Assembly: GCA_022778805.1 (NCBI GenBank)
Contig: JALFSN010000005.1
Span: 1-64,000, forward strand
DNA from: Arcanobacterium sp.
Lineage (GTDB): Bacteria > Actinomycetota > Actinomycetes > Actinomycetales > Actinomycetaceae
DNA length: 64,000 nt
Direction: 5' to 3'
A program made the translations under genes and the position numbers. Shown in pieces: positions 8,975 through 16,744 of this stretch. The number at the start of each line of letters is the position of its first letter. Position 1 is the first letter of the stretch. The notes beneath the pieces were generated by a model that was not told the DNA's origin, did no database searches, and saw only the letters and a program-made list of their open reading frames with translations.

Positions 8975-9766
8975 TCACTGTGCGCTCATTTTTTCAGACT
9001 CGTGACGCCGCTCTTTCGCCAGTTCATTGACGGCATTCGTCACTGCATCCACGGCGTCGTGCGCCGAATCCACTACTGTAAGCCGCGCAAAATCTTCTTC
9101 GGCAATCATTCCCTCTTCCAACATGCGGGAACGAATCCACTCGATCAGTCCTCCCCAGTAGTGAGTACCAACCAGCACAATAGGAAACCCCGAAATTTTG
9201 TGAGTCTGCCGCAGCGTAACGGCTTCAAACAGCTCATCCATTGTGCCAAATCCTCCTGGCAGGACAACGAACGCCTGAGCGTACTTCACAAACATCAGTT
9301 TTCGCACGAAGAAATAGCGGAAATTTACATTCATCGTGACGTATTCATTAATGTCCTGCTCAAACGGCAGTTCAATTCCAAGCCCCACCGATGTGCCGCC
9401 AGCGAGCGCCGCCCCTTTATTTGCAGCCTCCATCACCCCTGGACCGCCGCCAGTCATCACTGCAAACCCTCGTTCGGCAAGTTCTTGAGCAATCTCGGTG
9501 CCCACAGCATAGTACGGGCTATCTGGCTTTATTCTGGCCGAGCCAAAAATACTCACAGCTAATCCCAGGCCAGCGAGCGCCCCAAAGCCATCTACCAACT
9601 CTGATTGAATGCGCAAGATACGCCAGATGTCAGAGTGAATAAAACTTGTATCTTCATTCGGTGCAAGCAGCCGCGCATCTGTGGTGGAAAGCGGAATACT
9701 TTCAGAGCGCAGCGTCACCGGCCCACGCTGATACGTAACCTTTGATGATGTGTGCGATATCGTCAT
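8975..9766 (-). CDS. LOG-family protein (TIGR00730, nucleotide 5'-monophosphate phosphoribohydrolase-like)
   Basis: Members of this Rossmann-fold family hydrolyse cytokinin-type or other nucleoside monophosphates to base and ribose 5-phosphate. The 263-residue protein contains SIFGSARI near residue 73, MTGGGPGVMEAANKGA near 104 and the family signature PGGFGTMDELFEAV near 170, where the Glu and Arg-binding residues sit. The N-terminal 60 residues precede the core. DUF3117 follows on the same strand. The region upstream holds one copy of a 54-bp repeat. The physiological substrate in bacteria of this kind is not settled. Confidence 0.9.
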   Translation of the reverse strand: MTISHTSSKVTYQRGPVTLRSESIPLSTTDARLLAPNEDTSFIHSDIWRILRIQSELVDGFGALAGLGLAVSIFGSARIKPDSPYYAVGTEIAQELAERGFAVMTGGGPGVMEAANKGAALAGGTSVGLGIELPFEQDINEYVTMNVNFRYFFVRKLMFVKYAQAFVVLPGGFGTMDELFEAVTLRQTHKISGFPIVLVGTHYWGGLIEWIRSRMLEEGMIAEEDFARLTVVDSAHDAVDAVTNAVNELAKERRHESEKMSAQ

Positions 9767-9811
9767 ACTTCAAGAGTTTACTAGTTGCTCTGGGTACTCT
9801 TATAGAGTGCA

Positions 9812-9865
9812 GGTTAAAAGAATGTAAATCTCAGCTCAGGGCGTATAGCCCTGCCAGTGGTGCGC
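9812..9865. repeat. 54-bp direct repeat, copy 1
   Basis: This copy matches 11831-11884 at 52 of 54 positions by direct comparison. It contains a perfect six-base-pair hairpin, CAGGGC-gtata-GCCCTG, at 9837-9853. With copy 2 it brackets the lipoprotein and protease genes. Confidence 0.9.
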
Positions 9866-9910
9866 AGATTGGCTATCCATGTGCCACTCCCGTTTAGCAC
9901 TTTCCAGAAT

Positions 9911-10369
9911 TCATGAGTTCTCGCCACTTGGGATAATCTCACTTTGGACGTGCAGGCCAGCCCCTAAAATGTGCTTCGCGGGATAATTCCTACCTCCACA
10001 TATAAAACCACCTTTAATATTTCTCTTGTCTGACCCTAAGAAGTCACTTCCTTCAGGAATCAAGGCACCCTCGGCAACTAAGGTTTTGTGATCGTCAGAG
10101 ACCCCCACTGATTCGCTGAAAACGATCAATTTATCGTCATCGTCAAAGACGCATACGTCGTTGCCAACAACCATGATTTTCTTCGCTTTGTACCGTAGAG
10201 CGACAGAGTTGAGAGTAGGATCGGGAGGGAGTTGCGGCGCTTGTGGCCCTGCAGAACTAGATGGATCAAGCGGCGACTGCGGTGCCCTTGGGCCAGAGTC
10301 AGTGCAAGCAGCCAATAACAGGGCAGCGCACACGGCACACAGACAGGCAAACAACCGGCGTTTTTCCAT
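9911..10369 (-). CDS. Small secreted lipoprotein, unknown function
   Basis: The 152-residue product has a lipoprotein signal peptide: basic MEKRR, a hydrophobic core and the lipobox LLAAC with the acylated Cys at about 22. A Pro/Ser-rich linker follows, with the imperfect repeat PRAPQSPLDP and PQAPQLPPDP. The C-terminal domain of about 100 residues has two cysteines (in NDVCVFDDDDK and GGFICGGRNY) that could form a disulfide. No family is recognised. It lies 51 bases downstream of the protease gene on the same strand, probably cotranscribed. Codon use is AT-richer than in neighbours. A role as partner or inhibitor of the protease is only a guess from position. Confidence 0.75.
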   Translation of the reverse strand: MEKRRLFACLCAVCAALLLAACTDSGPRAPQSPLDPSSSAGPQAPQLPPDPTLNSVALRYKAKKIMVVGNDVCVFDDDDKLIVFSESVGVSDDHKTLVAEGALIPEGSDFLGSDKRNIKGGFICGGRNYPAKHILGAGLHVQSEIIPSGENS

Positions 10370-10420
10370 TTATTAGGCACCCACTTTCACAGTTTCAGCT
10401 CATCGGCAGATTAATACTGT

Positions 10421-11689
10421 TTAATAATGTTGCACTTGGGTATTCGCGTTCCACGCATAGACTCCGCTCAACTGCGTGAAGCTATATCCGCATTTGCCGC
10501 TGCTATTTCTCCAAGAGCCTTTAACAATCCCATGCACATCGACGGAGCCATCTCCTTTAGAACTCAAAGAATAGATAGGGCCACCAGAATCCCCACCGGC
10601 CCAACCATTGCAATCACTCTTTCCATCACGATTCGAATCATGATAGAGAGTCGTCTGATGGGTTGATTCAACATTTGCAACAGTAAACGAAGTATCCACG
10701 CTACTCACTACATAACGACATATTTGCCCCGTAGTTCTACCGCTATGACACACTTCTTGCCCTGGCCAACGTTTTGCAGCTCCTGAAATTTTAAGATTTG
10801 AGGTAGAGTTTGTATTCGCTGCGCCATTGAAGATATGAGGAGCGTAGCTACCTTTATATAAAATTTTCCAGTCACCATAAATTTTCCCATTTCCTGGATA
10901 CGATGTGGTGTACTGAGAGCCAACAAATCTCCCCGTCGGCGTTGTAAACGTAATTCCGCCACAGTGCCCAGCGGTTAAAACTCCAGAGGTACCATTGACC
11001 GTTACCGGAATGCCAAGAGAACACGTACTATTGCCAACGATTTCTCCGCCCATGTAAAACTTTGGGGAATCACTGTAACGCCCCGCGGCATCCTTTGCAG
11101 GCTGAGCTGCCTCAACCGAAATTTTGATGTCATCATCCAGAGAGCGCAGTTGGGAATGTGCGAGGGTCTCGGCGCTACTCCCATCTTCAACAACAAGCGT
11201 TATCCCATTATTGACAATATCGACAGCCGCAGATACTAGTCCTTTCCCTTCTAACTCATCAGCATAAAGCTCTTGTACCTCAAGCAAATCAGCGTAAGAA
11301 TGCCCGACAGGAATCACCTGGACACGATCTGAATGGGTTTTAAGTATCTCTGCCAGTTCGGGAATGTCTCGCATATATGTCTCTGAGACCGCATAGACAT
11401 TAACGCTCTGCCGATCAAAAGCAAGTGCCAAACCAGCAAATTCCTCCCGATGCCTATCCACTATATCTCCGAGCTGCTGCGCCAGTATATCCACATCTTC
11501 TGGAGTTTCGCCATACCACTGGCGTTCCCCTTGAGGTTGCAGATCTGATTCACTCTCCACATTAGCAGTGGAGGAACTATCCCCTAACGACGGTGGAGAC
11601 GCCTGCGCTAACGGAGAGCTAACCGCCATCGCACAGAAAACAAATAACGCCGATACGACCGCTGTGCTTTTATGTCTGCCAGTAAACAT
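10421..11689 (-). CDS. Secreted trypsin-like serine protease, streptogrisin/alpha-lytic type
   Basis: This is an exported, probably self-processing serine protease of chymotrypsin fold. From the ATG at 11689 (preceded by AAAGGGG) the 422-residue precursor has a signal peptide ending about ALAQA-S, an acidic pro-region of about 170 residues, then the protease domain from about CSLGIPV. The triad is visible: His in LTAGHC (about 242), Asp in YGDWKIL (about 273) and Ser in GGDSGGP (about 368). Cysteines flank His and Ser as in streptogrisins. A longer frame begins 16 codons upstream, but lacks a binding site. Base composition is clearly AT-richer than the neighbours, and the gene lies inside a pair of 54-bp repeats, suggesting acquisition. 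Confidence 0.9.
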   Translation of the reverse strand: MFTGRHKSTAVVSALFVFCAMAVSSPLAQASPPSLGDSSSTANVESESDLQPQGERQWYGETPEDVDILAQQLGDIVDRHREEFAGLALAFDRQSVNVYAVSETYMRDIPELAEILKTHSDRVQVIPVGHSYADLLEVQELYADELEGKGLVSAAVDIVNNGITLVVEDGSSAETLAHSQLRSLDDDIKISVEAAQPAKDAAGRYSDSPKFYMGGEIVGNSTCSLGIPVTVNGTSGVLTAGHCGGITFTTPTGRFVGSQYTTSYPGNGKIYGDWKILYKGSYAPHIFNGAANTNSTSNLKISGAAKRWPGQEVCHSGRTTGQICRYVVSSVDTSFTVANVESTHQTTLYHDSNRDGKSDCNGWAGGDSGGPIYSLSSKGDGSVDVHGIVKGSWRNSSGKCGYSFTQLSGVYAWNANTQVQHY

Positions 11690-11830
11690 CTCATCCCCTT
11701 TGATAGGAGGATTACCCCGACACACTGATGATAACACGTTATAATTTGCAAAACTGTAAAAACATTATAAAATTCGCTCTCATTTATATAAAGAGTCTAC
11801 TAGCCACCTTGGCTGCTGCTATATGCTTCG
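11690..11830 (-). promoter_or_regulatory. AT-rich promoter region of the protease gene
   Basis: The 140 bases before the protease start are unusually AT-rich. On the minus strand TTTACA and TGTTAT, about 18 bases apart, offer a plausible -35/-10 pair (around 11730-11760). The assignment is by eye only. Confidence 0.35.
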
Positions 11831-11884
11831 GGTTAAAAGAACGTAAATCTCAGCTCAGGGCATATAGCCCTGCCAGTGGTGCGC
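11831..11884. repeat. 54-bp direct repeat, copy 2
   Basis: Same orientation as copy 1 with two mismatches. It lies 27 bases after the lpdA stop codon and contains the hairpin CAGGGC-atata-GCCCTG. In this copy TGCCAG at 11871-11876 can also pair with CTGGCA at 11887-11892. It may serve as the lpdA terminator, which would make copy 1 the displaced end of a duplicated or integrated segment. Confidence 0.9.
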
Positions 11885-11910
11885 CGCTGGCAGGCAGCAG
11901 AGCCCATACG

Positions 11911-13323
11911 CTACATCTGCACGATTTTGTGTAGAGCGCGCGCCGTCTCCGTGATCGTTCCTGAGATCGACGGATACACTGTAAACGTCTGTGAAAACTC
12001 ATCCACCGTGAGACGGTTTTTCACAGCCATGGTGAGCGGGAAAATAAATTCTCCGGCATATTGCAAACACAGCACAGCTCCAGCGATGGTACGGGTATTA
12101 CGCCGAGCAAAGATCTTCACAAAGCCCTCATCAATCCCCCGCATCTTGGCGCGCGCATTGCGCACCACCGGCAACATATATTGCACACAATCCACTGCTC
12201 CAGAATCCACCTCAGCTTGCGTGACGCCCACTGAAGCAATCTCGGGGTTGGTGAAGATATTGCTGGAAACATGATCGAGGCGCAGCGGCTCCACTGCATC
12301 CCCCAGTGCGTGAGCCATGGCTATCCTGCCCTGAGCTGCCGCCACAGAAGCAAGCAAAAACACTCCCGTGCAATCCCCTGCGGCATAGATGCGGTTGCCG
12401 GTGGTGCGCGAGACTCTATCAGTGATAATGAATCCGTGCTCGTCAAGTTCCACTCCAGCATCTTCCAGACCAATGCCATCCGTGTTTGGGATAGCACCCA
12501 CAGCCATCAGCACATGCGATCCCTCAATTTCTGAACCGTCGGCGAGGGTGACAACCACCTTATCACCCTCCACCCGCGCGGACTGTGCACGTGCTTTGCT
12601 GCGGATATTCACGCCGTTGCGCTCAAATACTTCTTGAATGAGTTCAGCCGCATCGGGATCGTTTCCAGGCAACACTCGATCGCGCGAGCTCACGAGCGTG
12701 ACTTTCACACCGACCGAATTAAAGGCAGCAGCAAATTCTGCACCAGTGACGCCAGATCCAACCACGATGAGATGCTCCGGCGCTTCTTTAATGCTGTAGA
12801 TCTGCTTCCAGGTGAGAATTCGCTCCCCATCTGGCATAGCAGATTCCAGTTTGCGTGGCCGCGCCCCCGTGGCCACAAGCACCACATCTGCTTCAAAAGT
12901 ACGAGAACCGGAGCGCACGATTCGGCGCCCATTTGTGCCAGTCTCAGGGGCAATCGTGCCTCGCCCCGCCACTATTTCCACGCCAGAGTCCAGCAGTCTA
13001 TTGCTGATTTCAGCACTCTGGCTCGCGGCAAGCCGTGAGACGCGCTCAAAGATTCCTAACACATCTGCCTTATATTCTCCGTCGCCCTCTTCAGCAATTT
13101 TCAGTTTGCCAGCACGCCGAATATTGTCCATCCAAGCAGCCGACGCAATCAGCGTCTTCGATGGGATGACGTCGGTGAGCACAGCCGACCCTCCAGCTCC
13201 CTGCTCTTCGATCAATACTGTGCGCGCTCCGTGAGTCCTCGCTTGCAATGCCGCCTCATACCCACCTGGGCCACCACCGATAATTACCACTGTGCGCTGA
13301 GTACGCCGCATATCCGTCGTCAT
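11911..13323 (-). CDS. lpdA: NAD(P)H-quinone dehydrogenase of the LpdA (Rv3303c) type
   Basis: This FAD flavoprotein has the lipoamide dehydrogenase fold but not the redox disulfide: the position of CLNVGC is GGSAVLTDVIPSK. The usual C-terminal HAHP motif is replaced by VYPSISGTITE. Both changes are typical of the actinobacterial LpdA family, which reduces quinones with NAD(P)H. FAD and NAD sites are visible as VIIGGGPGGYEAA near residue 15 and VVGSGVTGAEFAAAF near 180; the second FAD motif is IYAAGDCTG. A start at 13323 gives 470 residues. The frame continues upstream without homology, and a start four codons later is possible. Menaquinone genes elsewhere in the window give it a plausible substrate. 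Confidence 0.88.
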   Translation of the reverse strand: MTTDMRRTQRTVVIIGGGPGGYEAALQARTHGARTVLIEEQGAGGSAVLTDVIPSKTLIASAAWMDNIRRAGKLKIAEEGDGEYKADVLGIFERVSRLAASQSAEISNRLLDSGVEIVAGRGTIAPETGTNGRRIVRSGSRTFEADVVLVATGARPRKLESAMPDGERILTWKQIYSIKEAPEHLIVVGSGVTGAEFAAAFNSVGVKVTLVSSRDRVLPGNDPDAAELIQEVFERNGVNIRSKARAQSARVEGDKVVVTLADGSEIEGSHVLMAVGAIPNTDGIGLEDAGVELDEHGFIITDRVSRTTGNRIYAAGDCTGVFLLASVAAAQGRIAMAHALGDAVEPLRLDHVSSNIFTNPEIASVGVTQAEVDSGAVDCVQYMLPVVRNARAKMRGIDEGFVKIFARRNTRTIAGAVLCLQYAGEFIFPLTMAVKNRLTVDEFSQTFTVYPSISGTITETARALHKIVQM

Positions 13324-13555
13324 GTACTCATTGTGCCAAATATCCGCCAAGCACAGAAAATACGCACAGCGAGGACGGCAGAGCATAAAGTGATGAAGCG
13401 CAAAGCGGCGAAGCACGACCCCGCGAGAGCAGTGGAAATGACGCCGCAGCCAAACGGCCTCTGCCTGATTCTATCCACATCTCACAGCTCCGATGCCCCT
13501 ATTTATCCTCTTTTAACAAAAATTTAATAGCGGAGTTACCCTCCTATGCTTGACT

Positions 13556-13591
13556 AAGTGCGGCGGTTGGGATGATGAAACCACCGCACTT
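13556..13591 (+). promoter_or_regulatory. Leader hairpin before the ABC importer operon
   Basis: The arms AAGTGCGGCGGTT (13556-13568) and AACCACCGCACTT (13579-13591) pair with one mismatch and are followed by TTCTATT. A possible -10, TATGCT, lies just upstream at 13545-13550. As no plus-strand gene ends here, the hairpin sits in the 5' leader and could act as an attenuator or as a binding site. Confidence 0.5.
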
Positions 13592-13617
13592 TCTATTCCC
13601 CATCGTTAGGAGCAGGT

Positions 13618-14775
13618 TTGATCAAGAAAATGCTGCGCGTCTGCGCATCAACAGCTGTAGTGGCCATGGCCGTCAGCCTCAGTGCATGCAGCTCTCCCTC
13701 CCAAAATGGCAGCGGATCAGATACTGCCGATACCTCAAAGTGGGCAACGGCTCTGTCCGCAGAAGAAGGCGGCGGCCTTGCAGAACTCGAAAAAGCAGCC
13801 AATGCTGAAGGGCAGCTCAACGTGATCGCTCTGCCACATAACTGGTCTAATTATGGCGAGGTGATTGAGGGATTTAAGAAAAAATATCCTGCGATCAAGA
13901 TCAATGAGCTCAATCCCAACGCTTCCTCTGCAGATGAACTCAAAGCGGCACAGACCAATAAGGGAACGGATAAGGCTCCAGATGTCTTCGATTTAGGGAT
14001 CGGCACCGCCGTCATTTCTACCGATAAGTTTGCACCGTACAAAGTGGCAGCTTGGGACTCTATTCCCGACGACGTTAAAGAGTCATCAGGGCTCTACTAC
14101 GGCGACTATACCGGCGTCATGACGCTCGGATACAACAAAACCAAATACGGCACAATTGATATCTCCAATCTGAAGACCTCGCTCGCTGATCCGAAATTCA
14201 AAAATACCGTTGCTCTCAATGGAAAGCCTAGCGAAGCAGGATCAGCGGCGAACGGTTTCCTCGCCGTGAATTTAAATCAAGGCGGTTCTATCACTCATTT
14301 CCAACCAGGACTTGATTTCTTTGCAGCATTAAAAGAGGCCGGAACTCTCACGACTATCGACGTCACAGATGCGACAATCGACTCTGGACAAACTGGAGTG
14401 GTATTCGATTGGTCGTACAACCAAGTGTCCACACAAGAGCGGCTCAAGACACAGCAGAATGTGGAGTGGACAATTGTCACTCTTCCCCATGGCGAGGTAG
14501 AGCAATACTACAACCAGGCAATTTCTAAAGATGCTCCACATCCAGCCGCTGCTCGCTTGTGGGAGGAGTACCTCTACACTGCAGACGTACAAAATGCATG
14601 GCTCAGAGGCGGAGCTATCCCAGCGCTCTACGCCACCATGCAAAAAGACGGCTCACTCGATCAAGCTGCTGCAGAAAAACTGCCCGCCGTGTCTGCCCCA
14701 TTTAACTACACGGCAAGCCAGGCAGACGCTATGACGAAATGGCTCGCTGCTCATTGGGATAAGACGATCGGCTGA
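13618..14775 (+). CDS. ABC importer substrate-binding lipoprotein (PotD/AfuA-like)
   Basis: An extracytoplasmic solute-binding lipoprotein of the family that captures spermidine/putrescine, iron(III) or similar small ligands. The TTG start is supported by AGGAG five bases upstream. The signal peptide ends at a lipobox, VSLSAC, with the acylated Cys about residue 24. The binding domain starts about residue 60 (GQLNVIALPHNWSNYGEVI) and runs to the C-terminus; GVMTLGYNKTKYG and PHPAAARLWEEYLYT are typical segments. It is the first gene of a four-gene operon (binding protein, two permeases, ATPase). The ligand cannot be read from the sequence. Confidence 0.88.
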   Translation: MIKKMLRVCASTAVVAMAVSLSACSSPSQNGSGSDTADTSKWATALSAEEGGGLAELEKAANAEGQLNVIALPHNWSNYGEVIEGFKKKYPAIKINELNPNASSADELKAAQTNKGTDKAPDVFDLGIGTAVISTDKFAPYKVAAWDSIPDDVKESSGLYYGDYTGVMTLGYNKTKYGTIDISNLKTSLADPKFKNTVALNGKPSEAGSAANGFLAVNLNQGGSITHFQPGLDFFAALKEAGTLTTIDVTDATIDSGQTGVVFDWSYNQVSTQERLKTQQNVEWTIVTLPHGEVEQYYNQAISKDAPHPAAARLWEEYLYTADVQNAWLRGGAIPALYATMQKDGSLDQAAAEKLPAVSAPFNYTASQADAMTKWLAAHWDKTIG

Positions 14776-14780
14776 GCACA

Positions 14781-15818
14781 GTGACTAACATTCGCCACCA
14801 TGGGGACGCCAGCGTCTGTGCCGGCACAGACGCTGGCGCAGATACTGGCATTGTAGATCTTCACCATCTGCACGTGCCAGCATCTTCCTCGCTGCCAAAT
14901 CCTGTGCCGGAGCATCTACCCCAGCCGTCGCCACAGTCGCTGCTATCAAAGCCGCCATCTGGACGAAAGCGTTCAGGTAACATCTCGCCGCTGTGGGGCA
15001 CGTCGCTTTTCTTCGCTTATCTTGCCGTTTTTCTCGCTCTTCCAACGCTCATTATCGCAATCAGCGCTTTCCAATCAGCAGATAACACAGCGACGCTCTC
15101 TAATTTCAGCGTGCTCATTGAAGCAAACACGCTCCGAGCTTTTGAAACATCTCTCGTCGTCTCGGCCATCTCAGCCACAATCGGTGCCGCTGTGGGAGCC
15201 TTGGCAGCGAACTCTCTGGCGACGCTTTCTGTGTCACATCCACTGCTGCGCAGAGTCGTCACGTCTTTATGCTCCGTACTATCGCAATTCGGCGGCGTCA
15301 TGCTGGCGTTCGCGTTCATCGCCACCTTTGGAATCACTGGAATACTGACGGTCACGTTTGCCGAACTCTTCGGTATTGCTCCTGATTCCAGCTGGCTTTC
15401 AACAGTGCCTGGCCTCATTTTGGTCTATTGCTACTTCCAAATTCCGCTGATGGTTATCGTCTTTCTCCCCGCGCTCGATGGCATCAAGCCTCAGTGGCGA
15501 GAGGCTACCGAAGTATATGGAGGAAATGGATGGACGTATTGGACGCGAGTAGCAGGTCCGCTGCTGTGGCCGGCGTTTCTCGGATCGTGGATTTTACTCT
15601 TCGCGAATGCTTTTTCCTCATTCGCCACCGCAGCAGCTCTTTTCACGCAGCAGCAGATTCTCATTCCGCTGATGATCCAGGCAAAGATGAGCAATGAACT
15701 CGATCTCACCCAGACGGGAGCAGCCTCGGTACTCGCCCTTATGATGATCGTCGTCGTGGCAATTGCTATGGGGCTCAACTGGTTACTCTCCACTCGCAGT
15801 GCACGGTGGGAGAAATAA
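14781..15818 (+). CDS. ABC importer permease, first subunit
   Basis: An inner-membrane permease of the spermidine/iron-type importer. About six transmembrane segments follow a roughly 65-residue Pro/Ser-rich cytoplasmic N-terminus. The EAA loop contacting the ATPase is visible as EATEVYGGNGWTYWTRVAGPLLWP (in part) near residue 240. The GTG at 14781 is five bases after the previous stop but has a poor binding site, so the true start could be further downstream. A perfect 32-bp palindrome at 14807-14838 lies in the first codons. The next permease overlaps by one base. Confidence 0.85.
   Translation: MTNIRHHGDASVCAGTDAGADTGIVDLHHLHVPASSSLPNPVPEHLPQPSPQSLLSKPPSGRKRSGNISPLWGTSLFFAYLAVFLALPTLIIAISAFQSADNTATLSNFSVLIEANTLRAFETSLVVSAISATIGAAVGALAANSLATLSVSHPLLRRVVTSLCSVLSQFGGVMLAFAFIATFGITGILTVTFAELFGIAPDSSWLSTVPGLILVYCYFQIPLMVIVFLPALDGIKPQWREATEVYGGNGWTYWTRVAGPLLWPAFLGSWILLFANAFSSFATAAALFTQQQILIPLMIQAKMSNELDLTQTGAASVLALMMIVVVAIAMGLNWLLSTRSARWEK
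14807..14838. repeat. Perfect 32-bp palindrome at the binding-protein/permease junction
   Basis: Positions 14807-14822 are the exact reverse complement of 14823-14838, with no loop. In mRNA this forms a long GC-rich stem just after the first cistron, the place where many importer operons keep a stem-loop that favours the binding-protein message. Confidence 0.9.
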
Positions 15819-16714
15819 TGGATAAGACGAATCGCAGCAGCAACCACGAAGCTGAATACACCAACTATCAAGGCACACCATGCCAGAAGAACCATCGACG
15901 AGCTCCACGCCAGAAGAAACACATTTTTCACTGGGGCATCCTCACCATCGTGTTGGCTTTCTTCGCCATTCCGCTGGTCTCCCTCGCGCTTTACACTATT
16001 CGGCGCCCGCTAGCTGGAACGTGGACAACGATTTCATGGCAGCAGCTTTTCGGCATGGGAGATACTGCCTCTGGAGTGGATCTCTCCGAGCTGTGGAATG
16101 GAGTGGCGGCCTCGGTGTTTGCAGCAGCTCTCACCGTCGCAATGATGCTCGTTATTTTAGTGCCCACGTTGGTGATTACTCGCCTGTATTCTAAAAAGCT
16201 AGGGAAAATAGTGGAGTTCCTTTCACTGCTTCCCCTAGCAATCCCTGCGATCGCCCTAGTAGTGGGATTAGGCCCGATCTATCGCATCATCTCGCAGGTG
16301 CTCTCCACTGATGCGTGGTGGCTCGCTTTCGCTTACACAATTATTGTGCTGCCCTATTCTTACCGCTCCCTTGACGCCGGACTCCGCCAGCTCGACGTCA
16401 TCACCCTTTTTGAAGCGGCACAAACCTTTGGTGCCTCCTGGATCAGGACGCTCTTCACCGTGGTCATTCCCAATCTGAAGACGGCGATCATCTCCGCATG
16501 TTTCATCTCCGTGGCCGTCGTGTTTGGCGAATATACCATCGCCGCGTTACTCGGGCGAAATAATCTCCAGACGGCACTGTTCGTCATCAACCAAAATGAC
16601 TCATTCATCGCAGCTGCCATGGCGCTGCTGGCCATGCTCTTTGCCATGCTCCTACTCATTGGCGTAGACGTAATCACCACAGTCGCAAACCGCAGTAAAA
16701 GCAGTAAAAAGTAG
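15818..16714 (+). CDS. ABC importer permease, second subunit
   Basis: The second membrane subunit of the importer, 298 residues with about six transmembrane segments after a polar, basic N-terminus of some 40 residues. The EAA-type loop is FEAAQTFGASWIRTLFTVVIP near residue 207 (quoted in part in the family sense), ending GIDV-like helices and a Lys/Ser tail. The ATG overlaps the stop of the first permease in TAATG, with GGGAG upstream, so translation is coupled. The ATPase gene follows after 30 bases. Confidence 0.86.
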   Translation: MDKTNRSSNHEAEYTNYQGTPCQKNHRRAPRQKKHIFHWGILTIVLAFFAIPLVSLALYTIRRPLAGTWTTISWQQLFGMGDTASGVDLSELWNGVAASVFAAALTVAMMLVILVPTLVITRLYSKKLGKIVEFLSLLPLAIPAIALVVGLGPIYRIISQVLSTDAWWLAFAYTIIVLPYSYRSLDAGLRQLDVITLFEAAQTFGASWIRTLFTVVIPNLKTAIISACFISVAVVFGEYTIAALLGRNNLQTALFVINQNDSFIAAAMALLAMLFAMLLLIGVDVITTVANRSKSSKK

Positions 16715-16744
16715 CAAGAAAAGTGCAAGAAGAGGATAGATATC

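Noticed and set aside
8786-9562. Long plus-strand frame of 258 codons
   Set aside because: It runs antisense to DUF3117 and the LOG-family gene, both clearly coding; the translation has no family features.
11911-13323. LpdA lacking the redox disulfide as a degraded enzyme
   Set aside because: The loss of both Cys and of the HAHP motif is normal for the LpdA/Rv3303c quinone reductase family.
13430-13617. TPP or other known riboswitch before the ABC importer
   Set aside because: The hairpin is clear but I see none of the conserved core sequences of TPP, SAM, cobalamin or FMN riboswitches.
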